Position numbers and translations under genes: made by a program. Positions 6,504-14,303 of a stretch of 16,214 bases of DNA are shown piece by piece. Within the stretch, counting starts at the first letter, position 1, and every line of letters starts with the position of its first letter. This DNA is from an uncultured Collinsella sp. GTDB lineage: Bacteria > Actinomycetota > Coriobacteriia > Coriobacteriales > Coriobacteriaceae. Location of the stretch: assembly GCA_900544725.1 (NCBI GenBank), contig UQWK01000049.1:1-16214 (forward strand), in the 5' to 3' direction. A model generated the notes under the pieces. It worked only from the letters and a program-made list of their open reading frames with translations, was not told where the DNA came from and ran no database searches.

Positions 6504-7296
6504 AGCTCAGCAGCATGCGGTCGTTGGCGAGCTCGCCGCCCGAGACCTCCTCGAACTTCTGCAGCAGGTCGGCCACGGTGAGCGATTTCTTCTCATCGCC
6601 TGCCACGTCGTAGATTACGTGGCCTTCGTGCATCATGATCAGACGGTTGCCCAGGCGGATGGCGTCGTTCATGTTGTGCGTGACCATGAGCGTGGTCAGG
6701 TGGTGCTCGTCGACGATCTCCTCGGTCAGGTTGAGCACCTTCGATGCCGTCTTGGGATCGAGGGCCGCGGTGTGCTCGTCGAGCAGCAGCAGGCGCGGCT
6801 TGGTGAGCGTGGCCATGAGCAGGGTGAGTGCCTGGCGCTGGCCGCCCGAGAGCAGACCGACCTTGGCGTTGAGGCGTGTGTCCAGGCCAAGGTCCAGGCG
6901 CTTGAGCAGCTCAACGTACTCGTCCTTCTCGGCCTTGGTGACGCCCCACGAAAGACCGCGACGCTGGCCGCGGCGCTTGGCGAGGGCCAGGTTCTCGGCA
7001 ATCTGCATGTCGGCTGCGGTGCCGCGCATGGGGTCCTGGAACACACGGCCCAGGTACTTGGCGCGCTGCGACTCGCTCAGACGCGAGATATCGTTGCCGT
7101 CGAGCTCAATAACGCCCGAATCGAGCGGATACACGCCGGCAATCATGTTGAGCAGCGTGGACTTGCCGGCGCCGTTGCCGCCGATCACGGTTACAAAGTC
7201 GCCGTCGTTAAGGGTGAGGTCGACGCCGGTGAGTGCGCGCTTCTCGGTGACGGTGCCCTTGTTAAAGGTCTTTTTGACGTGCGAGAGCTTAAGCAT
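6502..7296 (-). CDS. ABC transporter ATPase (COG1101-type importer ATPase)
   Basis: This is the ATP-hydrolysing cytoplasmic subunit of the importer formed with the two genes upstream. From the chosen start it has 264 residues. Visible motifs are Walker A GGNGAGKST (39-47), Q-loop Q87, signature LSGGQ (149-153), Walker B LLLLDE (169-174) and the switch histidine H207. An in-frame extension runs upstream to 7374, but it overlaps the permease gene. The ATG at 7296 has GGGGG nine bases upstream and overlaps the permease stop by 8 bases (ATG at 7296-7294, TAA at 7291-7289), so it is preferred. The overlap indicates translational coupling. The stop codon is part of hairpin copy 4. The family includes TrpZ-type ATPases of tryptophan uptake systems, but the substrate cannot be assigned here. 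Confidence 0.94.
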   Translation of the reverse strand: MLKLSHVKKTFNKGTVTEKRALTGVDLTLNDGDFVTVIGGNGAGKSTLLNMIAGVYPLDSGVIELDGNDISRLSESQRAKYLGRVFQDPMRGTAADMQIAENLALAKRRGQRRGLSWGVTKAEKDEYVELLKRLDLGLDTRLNAKVGLLSGGQRQALTLLMATLTKPRLLLLDEHTAALDPKTASKVLNLTEEIVDEHHLTTLMVTHNMNDAIRLGNRLIMMHEGHVIYDVAGDEKKSLTVADLLQKFEEVSGGELANDRMLLS

Positions 7297-8212
7297 CTGC
7301 CTCATCCCCCTTCGTGTAGGAGCTGCGGAGCTTATAGCGCTCCCAAACCACGGGCACGCACAGGGCCACGGCAACGATCACGGCGGAGAGCAGCTTCATG
7401 TCGTTGGCGTCCATGCCCAGCTGCAGCACGATGGCGCGAATGAGGAAGTACACCACGGAGCCAAAGACGGCAGAGGCAAGACGGACGCTAAACTGCGTCA
7501 GACCGCCGGGCAGCAGGCGGCCGAGCACCTCGCCGATAACAATGGCGGCAAGACCGATAACGATGGCGCCGGTGCCCATGCCAATGTCAGCGTACTTCTG
7601 GCTCTGGCAGATGAGCGCACCCGAAAGGCCGATAAGGGCGTTGGAGAGCACGAGGGCGATCATCTTGGTGGAGTTGGTGTTGACGCCCAAGGCGCGGATC
7701 ATGTACTCGTTGTTGCCGGTGGCACGCAGTGCCGAGCCGATCTCGGTGCCGAAGAACCAGTACAGGATGGCGACGATGGCCACGGCCAGCACAATGCCCA
7801 GGATGATGGCAACGGTGGACTGCGGCAGGCCCGTCATGTGGCTGACGGATGAGAAGATGGTGCCCTTGGCAAGGATGGGCGTGTTGGATTTGCCCATGAT
7901 GCGCAGGTTGATGGACCACAGACTGATCTGCGTAAGGATTCCGGCAAGGATCGCGGGAATCTCAAAGACGGTGGTCAAGATGCCCGTGACAGCGCCCGCG
8001 ATGGCGCCGGCGCACATGCCGGCCAGCACGGCGAGCAGCGGGTCGACGTTATTGTTGACGATGAGCACGGCGCAAACACAGCCGCCGAGGGCAAAGCTGC
8101 CGTCGCAGGTCATATCGGGGATGTCGAGCAGGCGGAACGTGATAAACACGCCGAGCACCATGATGCCCCAGAGGACGCCCTGCGAAACGGCACCCTGCAA
8201 TGCAATGAGCAT
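7289..8212 (-). CDS. ABC transporter permease (COG4120-type, BPD_transp_2 superfamily)
   Basis: This 307-residue integral membrane protein has eight or more hydrophobic segments and is the translocation subunit of the importer. It resembles the branched-chain-amino-acid-type permease superfamily. The segment EIGSALRATGNNEYMIRALG is the cytoplasmic loop that contacts the ATPase in these permeases, and the following GLSGALICQSQKYADIGMGT stretch is typical of the COG4120 group. AGGAGG eight bases before ATG supports the start at 8212. The stop overlaps the ATPase start. A 204-base gap containing two hairpins separates it from the binding-protein gene, which is long for an operon and may set the relative expression of the subunits. 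Confidence 0.93.
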   Translation of the reverse strand: MLIALQGAVSQGVLWGIMVLGVFITFRLLDIPDMTCDGSFALGGCVCAVLIVNNNVDPLLAVLAGMCAGAIAGAVTGILTTVFEIPAILAGILTQISLWSINLRIMGKSNTPILAKGTIFSSVSHMTGLPQSTVAIILGIVLAVAIVAILYWFFGTEIGSALRATGNNEYMIRALGVNTNSTKMIALVLSNALIGLSGALICQSQKYADIGMGTGAIVIGLAAIVIGEVLGRLLPGGLTQFSVRLASAVFGSVVYFLIRAIVLQLGMDANDMKLLSAVIVAVALCVPVVWERYKLRSSYTKGDEADA

Positions 8213-8287
8213 GCTTCATACCTCCTAGGATAGGGTGGACACGTGATTTTCCATAATAGCGGTAACACTGCATAAAAGAGCTGCGGC

Positions 8288-8348
8288 CGGATGTTTTGTC
8301 TCATCCGTAACAAGCAGGGCGAACGCCGGTCTTTGGCGTCCGCCCCTG
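8288..8348 (-). other. Two hairpins in the gap between binding-protein and permease genes
   Basis: The first, in minus-strand order, pairs 8348-8335 with 8327-8315 (about 12 pairs, one bulge, one mismatch, arms rich in GGCGxxCGCC). The second pairs CGGATG/CATCCG (8307-8302 with 8293-8288) around an 8-base loop. Neither has a clear T-run, so they look more like mRNA-stabilising or processing structures protecting the 3' end of the binding-protein message than terminators. This interpretation is inferred. Confidence 0.45.
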
Positions 8349-8416
8349 TGGCTCAGATATTGAATAGCACGGCAACGGCGCGAGTATGAGCCCTAGGCAC
8401 ATCGCCGCGCATGCCG

Positions 8417-9397
8417 CTACGCGTCCAGAGCGGAGAGGTCGATGCCCAGGGCCTCGGCCATTTCGTCGTTCTTGACGACGACCAGGTCCTTGCTCGAGAG
8501 GTGCTTGATCGGCATATCCTCGGGCTTGGCCTCGCCCTTCAGGATCTTGACGGCCATCTCGCCTGCAGCGTAGCCCAGGTCCTCGTAGTTGATAGAGAGG
8601 GTGAACAGGCCACCGGCCATGCACATACCCTCCTCGCCGGTCACGAAGGGAAGCTTGTTCTCCTTGCAGATCTGGCCCACCTGTGAGGCACCCGCGGCGA
8701 TGGTGTTATCGGTGGGGGAGTACAGCGCGTCGACCTTGCCCACGGCGGCCTCGACGACGGACTGGATCTCGTTGGAGCTCGAGACGGTGAAGTCAGTGTA
8801 CTCGAGGCCCAGCTTGTCGAGCTCCTTCTTGGCGGCCTTGATCTGGACGTCGGAGTTGGACTCGGCGGTGCAGTAGAGCAGGCCGACCTTCTTAACGTCG
8901 GGCAGGACCTTCTGCATCATCTCGAGCTGCTCGGCGACCGGGGTGAGGTCGGAAGCGCCCGTGACGTTGGTGCCGGGCTTGTCGTTGTCCTGGACCAGGC
9001 CGGAAGCGGCGTAGTCGGTGATGGCACAGCCCACGATGGGGATATCGGCGGTGGCGCCGGCGGCAGCCTGCGCGGCGGGCGTAGCGATGGCATAGATCAG
9101 GTTGACGCCGTCGCCTACGAACTTGTCGGCAATGGACTTACACGTGGACTGGTCGTTCTGGGCGTTCTTCTGGTCGATCTTGACCTTGAGACCGCTCTTC
9201 TTGATGGCCTTGACGAAGCCGTCGTTGGCGGCATCGAGCGCGGAGTGCTCGGTAAGCTGCAGAACGCCGATGGTGTAGTCGGAACCGGCGGCAGCGGAGC
9301 CGGAACCAGAGTTGCCGCCGCATCCGGCGAGCGGAGCGAGCGCGAGCAGGCCAGCGGAGACAAGAAGGCTCCTGCGGCTGATGGTGATGTCCTTCAT
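8417..9397 (-). CDS. ABC transporter substrate-binding lipoprotein (ABC_sub_bind, COG2984; TrpX-like)
   Basis: This 326-residue exported binding protein delivers substrate to the permease/ATPase encoded downstream. The N-terminus has SRRSLL (7-12), resembling a twin-arginine motif, a hydrophobic stretch, and the lipobox LAGC with the lipidated Cys at 26. A Gly/Ser linker follows. The mature part starts YTIGVLQLTEHSALDAANDG and contains VGLLYCTAESNS and PTDNTIAAG, matching the two-lobed family that includes TrpX of Streptococcus. Family members take up aromatic amino acids or other small solutes; specificity is not readable here and no T-box leader is present. GGGGGT lies just upstream of the ATG at 9397. 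A promoter is visible at 9461-9488. Confidence 0.93.
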   Translation of the reverse strand: MKDITISRRSLLVSAGLLALAPLAGCGGNSGSGSAAAGSDYTIGVLQLTEHSALDAANDGFVKAIKKSGLKVKIDQKNAQNDQSTCKSIADKFVGDGVNLIYAIATPAAQAAAGATADIPIVGCAITDYAASGLVQDNDKPGTNVTGASDLTPVAEQLEMMQKVLPDVKKVGLLYCTAESNSDVQIKAAKKELDKLGLEYTDFTVSSSNEIQSVVEAAVGKVDALYSPTDNTIAAGASQVGQICKENKLPFVTGEEGMCMAGGLFTLSINYEDLGYAAGEMAVKILKGEAKPEDMPIKHLSSKDLVVVKNDEMAEALGIDLSALDA

Positions 9398-9429
9398 ATC
9401 ATTACCCCCAGTATAAAAATGGCTGGAAA

Positions 9430-9455
9430 CACTGCACTAGGAAAAAGTGCAAGTG
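9430..9455 (-). promoter_or_regulatory. Leader hairpin at the predicted start of the ABC importer transcript
   Basis: The AGTGCA/TGCACT stem (9446-9451 with 9433-9438) extends to nine pairs with a one-base bulge (CACTGCACT at 9430-9438 against 9446-9455), closed by a 7-base loop. It lies at or just after the predicted transcription start. It could stabilise the 5' end or act as an operator. No known riboswitch is recognised. Confidence 0.35.
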
Positions 9456-9460
9456 GGACT

Positions 9461-9488
9461 ATAGTAACGCCGATGTCCATTTTTACAA
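9461..9488 (-). promoter_or_regulatory. Probable sigma-70-type promoter of the ABC importer operon
   Basis: On the minus strand, TTGTAA (9488-9483) is followed after 16 bases by TACTAT (9466-9461), about 65 bases upstream of the binding-protein ATG. Transcription would begin near 9454. No better candidate is visible in this gap. Confidence 0.55.
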
Positions 9489-9556
9489 TAACCTGGCGGG
9501 TTTTTTAATACTGAACCGGATGGGCGGTGCTGAGGAACGACGGACGGTAACGGGGC

Positions 9557-10345
9557 TTATGCTGCGGGTGCGGGGCTGTCTTCTTCGTCTAGCGCGGCAA
9601 AGAGTTTCTTGCCGTCGAGCAAACGCGTGCTGACGTTTCTCATGCGGCTGACCTCAACGGTGCGCAGGGTGTCGTCGGCGCCTCGGGTGTCGTAGACCGT
9701 TCCCAGCAGATACGAGACGCCATCGCGCTGCCTGATGGCAAAGGGTCGGACCGTCATCCGTACTACCTCGATTTCGCCTCGGGTCAGGACGTTTGTGATA
9801 TCAAAGCTGACAGTTGTTCCATGGTCGATGGCCTGTTCGACGAGTTCGCACGTGTCGATACGCTTGGCGTGCGGACGCGTTGTCTTGACGGGCGCGTCGT
9901 TGGCGGCCGGTGCCGGTTCGGGCATATCGAGATAGTCGCGAACATCGGCGCTCGCCATGGCGACCAGGTGCTGCGCCATGCTCTTTCGAATGGCTATGGG
10001 CGTCGATCGGTTACGCATGACCATGCCGTGGAGCCGTATGATCTCTTCGTCAGCAAGTGGGCGGGTGAGAAGCCGATAGCCCACGCCGCGCTTACAGTCG
10101 ATTTCGTATCCGGCGTGACGAAGTGCGGATATCGAGGTATAGATGCTGCGGCGTGCCGCCGAGATGGGCATGCGGGCGGGGTCGTCGGGATGGGCGAGGA
10201 GCTCGACCAACTCGTCGGAAAGCAGCGCCTTGTCCTCGCCGGTGTTCTCGCTCAAGAGCTGCAGGATGCGTACGGCGCGATAGGCTGCCATCGAGGCGGA
10301 GCCCCTGGTCGTGGTCTCGTAGTTTTCAACAACGGCTTCGGTCAT
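9557..10345 (-). CDS. WYL-domain transcriptional regulator with N-terminal winged helix
   Basis: The 262-residue protein has a helix-turn-helix-like region (about 22-93) ending in ISALRHAGYEIDCKRGVGYR, typical of the HTH_11/DeoR-like winged helix, where the wing reads GYEI..GVGYRL. A Pro/Ala-rich linker (about 142-156) leads to a WYL-like domain (about 165-245) with VRPFAIRQRDGVSYLLGTVY and a closing VEVSRMRNV. WYL proteins bind ligands or nucleic acids and act as repressors or activators. A GTG at 10354 is an alternative start; AAGGA lies about 10 bases before the ATG at 10345, which I prefer. The gene is upstream of, and parallel to, the ABC importer operon, so it is a candidate regulator of that operon; this is only positional inference. 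Confidence 0.85.
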   Translation of the reverse strand: MTEAVVENYETTTRGSASMAAYRAVRILQLLSENTGEDKALLSDELVELLAHPDDPARMPISAARRSIYTSISALRHAGYEIDCKRGVGYRLLTRPLADEEIIRLHGMVMRNRSTPIAIRKSMAQHLVAMASADVRDYLDMPEPAPAANDAPVKTTRPHAKRIDTCELVEQAIDHGTTVSFDITNVLTRGEIEVVRMTVRPFAIRQRDGVSYLLGTVYDTRGADDTLRTVEVSRMRNVSTRLLDGKKLFAALDEEDSPAPAA

Positions 10346-10473
10346 AGCGCCCACGTCCTTTCCTTTTTTGGTGATGGCAGATCAGAGCCTAGGGCGCGGA
10401 GCCTGGCTAAGGACGCATGGCGCCTTGGACGGTCGATGGTTGCCGGCAAACGGCGGGTCGAGTTTTCAACAAC
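10321..10473. repeat. Pair of 13-bp direct repeats around the regulator's start region
   Basis: AGTTTTCAACAAC occurs at 10321-10333, inside the start of the WYL regulator gene, and again at 10461-10473 in its upstream region, 140 bases apart. Two identical copies bracketing the probable transcription start could be an autoregulatory operator pair. Chance is not excluded, because the first copy also encodes residues VVENY. Confidence 0.35.
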
Positions 10474-10520
10474 CCTGCCTAACTGACCAAAACCTTGCCA
10501 AAAGCTTGACGGATGCTGTT

Positions 10521-10554
10521 GAAAAAAGCGCCCCTCGGCTTGCCGAGAGGCGCT
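10521..10554 (-). terminator. Rho-independent terminator of asnS
   Basis: On the minus strand a 13-bp stem (AGCGCCTCTCGGC with its complement, one C-A mismatch) closes on a 2-base AA loop as drawn; in practice the top pairs open. It is followed by TTTTTTC. The stem is 10554-10542 with 10539-10527. It lies 41 bases downstream of the asnS stop codon. This is the most canonical terminator in the window. Confidence 0.92.
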
Positions 10555-10594
10555 GGCGTGATGCGCTGGAACGCGTTTGGTGGCGCTATGGCGA

Positions 10595-11998
10595 TTAGAA
10601 GTCGGCGTTGCCCACGGTGCGCGGGTGCGGCAGGACGTCGCGGATGTTGCCCACGCCGGTCAGATACATGACCAAGCGCTCGAAGCCCAGACCGTAGCCG
10701 GCGTGCTTGCAGGAACCGTAGCGGCGCAGGTCAAGGTAGTACTTGTACTGCTCGGGATTCATGCCCAGGTCCTTGATGCGGGCCTCGAGCAGATCCAGGC
10801 GCTCCTCGCGCTGGGAGCCGCCGATAATCTCGCCGATACCGGGAACCAGGCAGTCGGCGGCGGCGACGGTCTTGCCGTCCTCGTTCATGCGCATATAGAA
10901 CGCCTTGATCTCGGTCGGGTAGTCGGTTACGAAGGTCGGGCGCTTAAAGTGCTCCTCGGTCAGGAAACGCTCGTGCTCGGTTTGCAGGTCGATGCCCCAG
11001 CTGACGGGGTAGTCGAACTTGTGGCCGGCAGCCACCGCCTGCTCCAGGATCTCGACGGCCTCGGTGTAGGTAACGCGGGCGAAGTCGGAGTTTGCCACGT
11101 GGTTCAAACGCTCGATCAGACCCTTGTCCACAAACTTGTTGAGCATGTTGAGCTCATCGGGGCAGGTGGCCATAACGTCCTTAAGGACGTACTTGAGCAT
11201 GGCCTCGGCGTTATCCATGTAGTCGTTCAGATCGGCAAAGGCCATCTCGGGCTCGATCATCCAAAACTCGGCGGCGTGGCGCGTGGTGTTGGAGTTTTCG
11301 GCGCGGAAGGTGGGGCCAAAGGTGTACACATCGCCAAAGGCCATGGCAAAGTTCTCGGCGTTGAGCTGACCGGACACGGTGAGGCTCGCATGCTTGCCAA
11401 AGAAGTCCTGGCTCCAGTCGACCTCGCCGGACTCGGTGAGGGGCGGGTTTTTGGGGTCGAGCGTGGTCACGCGGAACATCTCGCCGGCGCCCTCGCAGTC
11501 ACTCGTGGTAATGATGGGGGTGTTGACGTAGACAAAGCCCTGCTCCTGGAAGAAGCGGTGGATAGCGGCAGCTGCGACAGAGCGGATACGGAACACGGCG
11601 CGGAACAGGTTGGTGCGCGGGCGCAGGTGCTGTTGGGTGCGCAGGAACTCGACGGTGGCACGCTTCTTCTGCAGCGGGTAATCCGGGGCGCTGACGCCCT
11701 CGACCTCGATGGAGGTGGCAGAAAGTTCGAAGGGCTGGGGCGCATCGGGGGTCAGCTTGACGGTGCCGGTGCAGATAAGGGCGGCAGAGACGTTTTGGTG
11801 GGCGATCTCGTCGTAGTTGTCGAGCGCCTCGCGGTTCATGACGACCTGCAGGTCGCGGAAGCAGCTGCCGTCGTTGAGTGTAACGAAGCCAAAGTTCTTC
11901 ATGTCGCGGACGGACTTGACCCAGCCGGCGACGGTGACGGTCTGGCCGCCGAGCGACTCGGCATCGGCATAGAGCTGCGCGATTTTGGTGCGGTTCAC
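10595..11998 (-). CDS. asnS: Asparagine--tRNA ligase
   Basis: AsnRS charges tRNA-Asn with asparagine using ATP. The protein is 467 residues, the usual length. An OB-fold anticodon-binding domain (about 20-105) begins VTVAGWVKSVRDMKNFGFV. The class II catalytic core has motif 2 at 231-254 (FRAENSNTTRHAAEFW) and motif 3 at 434-448 (GYGLGFERLVMYLTG). The C-terminal HPRTVGNADF fits AsnRS rather than AspRS. The open frame continues upstream to 12292. The start is set at GTG 11998 because GGGAGGA lies just before it and a promoter (12045-12073) lies inside the longer frame, so longer forms could not be translated from that transcript. An ATG at 12010 is possible but has no ribosome binding site. 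It is transcribed singly, with its own promoter and terminator. Confidence 0.97.
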   Translation of the reverse strand: MNRTKIAQLYADAESLGGQTVTVAGWVKSVRDMKNFGFVTLNDGSCFRDLQVVMNREALDNYDEIAHQNVSAALICTGTVKLTPDAPQPFELSATSIEVEGVSAPDYPLQKKRATVEFLRTQQHLRPRTNLFRAVFRIRSVAAAAIHRFFQEQGFVYVNTPIITTSDCEGAGEMFRVTTLDPKNPPLTESGEVDWSQDFFGKHASLTVSGQLNAENFAMAFGDVYTFGPTFRAENSNTTRHAAEFWMIEPEMAFADLNDYMDNAEAMLKYVLKDVMATCPDELNMLNKFVDKGLIERLNHVANSDFARVTYTEAVEILEQAVAAGHKFDYPVSWGIDLQTEHERFLTEEHFKRPTFVTDYPTEIKAFYMRMNEDGKTVAAADCLVPGIGEIIGGSQREERLDLLEARIKDLGMNPEQYKYYLDLRRYGSCKHAGYGLGFERLVMYLTGVGNIRDVLPHPRTVGNADF

Positions 11999-12044
11999 GT
12001 ATCCTCCCATAGCGGTTGTACGGATTATTTCCAAACAGTTAACC

Positions 12045-12073
12045 ATTCTAACCCGCGAGTGGGGGCGTAGCAA
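12045..12073 (-). promoter_or_regulatory. Promoter of asnS
   Basis: On the minus strand TTGCTA (12073-12068) is followed after exactly 17 bases by TAGAAT (12050-12045), close to the sigma-70 consensus. The predicted start near 12037 leaves a leader of about 40 bases before the GTG start, too short for a T-box. It confirms that the upstream part of the asnS frame is not coding. Confidence 0.75.
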
Positions 12074-12134
12074 AACGGCAAGCTCGATGTATGGGCGTGA
12101 CGTGGGCACCGCGCAAGCGCCGATTTTGCGTTGC

Positions 12135-14069
12135 CTAGTGCCCGCAGATGGCTTGGCGTATGAGGGCAGCGTAGGTGTCGATTCCCGCCTGGGTGAGGTG
12201 TGTGCCGTCGTCGACGAGGTATTCGCTGTGGCCCTCTGAGGCACCGTTCCAGTCGATGACGCCGGCGTTGTCGTTTTGAGCGCAGACGTCACGAATCATC
12301 TGGTTATTGCGGTCCTGTAGCTCGAGCGGTACGCGCACGGTCACAAAGTAGATGGGCTTGCCGCCCACGGCATTAATCACGTCCTGCACCTGCTGGGGGT
12401 CGCGGATGAGGCCGTTGGTGCCAAGCGCGCAGATGACCACGCTTGGATCGTAGTTGGCACTGTCCTGTGCATAGACATCCTGGAAGGTGTAGAACTGGCG
12501 GCTCACCACGCCGTCGATGTACGCGTTGGGAAGCACCGCCTGAATGCCAGGTTGGGCACCTGCGGTGACCGAGTCGCCAATCATGAGCACGCGGGCGTCG
12601 CAGGTTCCGGTCGCCTCGTCGTAGGTAAAGCTCTTCCAGTCAAGGTTCTTCGGGACCTTTTCGGCGATAGGTCCCTCTTTGGGTTTTTGCTTGGTGGCGT
12701 CTTCGGATGCGGTGTCGCTGGGCTGGGAATCTTTGCCGGATGCGGGCTCGGCGCCCTTGTCGTTGGCTCCGTTGTCCTGGGCGGAGGTCGCGTTCTGGGC
12801 AAGCTCGGGACGGAGTTGCTCGGCGCGGGCGGTGGCGATGCCTGCCCAGTCAAGCGGCGCGAAGGCAAGTGCGGCGACGCATACGGCGCCAAGCGCGGGG
12901 AGCACCATGGCGGGCACGAGGACGTGCTTTCTTGCCGTGCTGTCCTGCTGGGCCGGCTTGCGGGACCAAGGACGTTCGACGAGGCGATAGAAAACCTCGG
13001 CTACCGCAAGGATCAGTACAAGCTGTAATACCTGCTCCCACCAGGCGATGCGGGTAGTGCGGGTTGCGGGGTTCATAAGAAGCAGTAGGGGATAGTGCAC
13101 CAGATAGACCGAGAACGAGCGCTGGCCCAGCCAGACGAGCGGCTTGACCGACAACAGACGACGCACGATGCACTCCGTATTCTGCACGCAGATGATGAGG
13201 AGTCCAGTGGCGAGGGCAAACAGCAAAAAGCCGCCGCGGTAGAGCCAAGCGCTCTCTCCGGTCAGCATGAGTGCGCCGGCTATAACGGCAACGAGCCACG
13301 CGAGAGAAATCGCGTTGACCTTTGAGATGCCCTTGTTGGCTCCGGGGGTATGGATGTCACCGCTCAGCATCTCGCGCAGGCGCGGCGCTGCGATGGCGGC
13401 TAAGGCTCCGCATAGAAGCTCGGAGGCGCGGGCGTCGGTTCCGTAGTAGACGCGCGATGTGTCGGCGGTGGGATCAAACATGAGGACCATGGCTGCCGTC
13501 GATACAAGCGCGAATGCGATCGTGATGCCGATGGCGGTGTTGCGCGACCTGGTTTTGCTGCACAGTGCCATAAGGATGACCGGCCATACCAGATAGAACT
13601 GCATAGTGACAGCGCAGAACCACAGGTGCGTGAGCGGCGAGGGGAGCCCCGCAGCGGCGAAATACGAGACGTTGCGGAAGATGTAGAACCAGTTGCTCAA
13701 AAAGAGTGCCGATGGCAGGGCGTCCTGCTGAACCTTAGGGAGTAGGCTCGGGGCCGCGATATAGGTGGCGACGGCGGTAAGCGCGATGGTCACGACGATC
13801 GGCGGCATCATGCGCGCAATGCGGCGGCAGATATAGCGCGGGTATGAGAATCCGTCGCGTGCCGTGGCCCGCATAATGCTTTTGGTGGCGAGATAGCCAC
13901 TCAGCGTAAAGAAGAGTGTAACGCCCAAAAAACCGCCGGTCAGGCGGCTGGGGCGAAGGTGATATAGGACGACGCCGGCGATGGCGAGGGTGCGGAGCCC
14001 GTCGAGCGCGACGATGCGTTGGTTGCGTTGAGGCGCGGCATGTACGGCGCCCGTGGGTGTGTTTTGCAT
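12135..14069 (-). CDS. OafA/OatA-like membrane acyltransferase with C-terminal SGNH domain
   Basis: The 644-residue protein probably O-acetylates a cell-envelope polymer such as peptidoglycan or a surface glycan. Residues about 18-405 form an acyltransferase-3 domain with about ten or eleven membrane helices. It starts with IVALDGLRTLAIAGVVLYHL (H37 is the conserved histidine) and includes GGFLGVTLFFTLSGYL and SFSVYLVHYPLLLL. A polar, low-complexity linker (about 420-475) leads to an extracellular SGNH esterase/transferase domain with GDSV (498-501), GTNG (550-553) and the catalytic D621xxH624. The usual glutamate in the HLWxxxVEEQFY region is absent here (HLWFCAVTMQFY, 148-159). GGAGGA six bases before the ATG supports the start. 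The architecture matches OatA of Gram-positive bacteria. The exact acceptor is unknown. Confidence 0.93.
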   Translation of the reverse strand: MQNTPTGAVHAAPQRNQRIVALDGLRTLAIAGVVLYHLRPSRLTGGFLGVTLFFTLSGYLATKSIMRATARDGFSYPRYICRRIARMMPPIVVTIALTAVATYIAAPSLLPKVQQDALPSALFLSNWFYIFRNVSYFAAAGLPSPLTHLWFCAVTMQFYLVWPVILMALCSKTRSRNTAIGITIAFALVSTAAMVLMFDPTADTSRVYYGTDARASELLCGALAAIAAPRLREMLSGDIHTPGANKGISKVNAISLAWLVAVIAGALMLTGESAWLYRGGFLLFALATGLLIICVQNTECIVRRLLSVKPLVWLGQRSFSVYLVHYPLLLLMNPATRTTRIAWWEQVLQLVLILAVAEVFYRLVERPWSRKPAQQDSTARKHVLVPAMVLPALGAVCVAALAFAPLDWAGIATARAEQLRPELAQNATSAQDNGANDKGAEPASGKDSQPSDTASEDATKQKPKEGPIAEKVPKNLDWKSFTYDEATGTCDARVLMIGDSVTAGAQPGIQAVLPNAYIDGVVSRQFYTFQDVYAQDSANYDPSVVICALGTNGLIRDPQQVQDVINAVGGKPIYFVTVRVPLELQDRNNQMIRDVCAQNDNAGVIDWNGASEGHSEYLVDDGTHLTQAGIDTYAALIRQAICGH

Positions 14070-14201
14070 CGATCTTCCTCCAATGTCGACCTAGCAGTCT
14101 AGCGCTCTGCGCGGACAAAGGAAGGGGGTTCGTGCGGTTGAACAACATGCCGCGGGGCGATGCCTCGCTACGCAAAAGCCGCACCTGCGTTGATGCTCAG
14201 C

Positions 14202-14239
14202 TGCCTATATAGAAACGTTTCAGAGTCTCTACATAGGCA
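14202..14239. promoter_or_regulatory. Hairpin enclosing a GAAACGTTTC palindrome, downstream of the EIIA gene
   Basis: Arms 14202-14213 and 14228-14239 (TGCCTATATAGA against TCTACATAGGCA) pair at 11 of 12 positions. The perfect palindrome GAAACGTTTC (14212-14221) spans the left arm and the loop. It lies between the EIIA stop and the acyltransferase start on the minus strand. It lacks a T-run after the stem on that strand, so it is not a clear terminator. The palindrome resembles LacI/GalR-family operators and is repeated at 14918-14927. It could regulate the acyltransferase gene. Confidence 0.45.
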
Positions 14240-14303
14240 AAAACAACAACACAAATGCGGCAATGATGCACGGGTGGTTGAGCCTTTATGCGATGATGCT
14301 CGG

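Noticed and set aside
7297..7374. Longer N-terminus of the ABC ATPase
   Set aside because: The extra residues overlap the permease gene, are unlike any ATPase N-terminus, and a well-spaced ribosome binding site precedes 7296.
9398..9556. T-box or tryptophan riboswitch upstream of the TrpX-like operon
   Set aside because: No T-box sequence, specifier loop or terminator/antiterminator pair is visible; the predicted leader is only about 55 bases.
10577..12070. Long plus-strand open frame of 497 codons
   Set aside because: It is entirely antisense to asnS, whose protein matches AsnRS throughout. The long frame is a by-product of GC-rich codon use, and its translation has no recognisable domain.
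11999..12292. N-terminal extension of AsnRS
   Set aside because: A good promoter at 12045-12073 lies within it, the extension overlaps the acyltransferase 3' end, and the protein from 11998 already has normal length.
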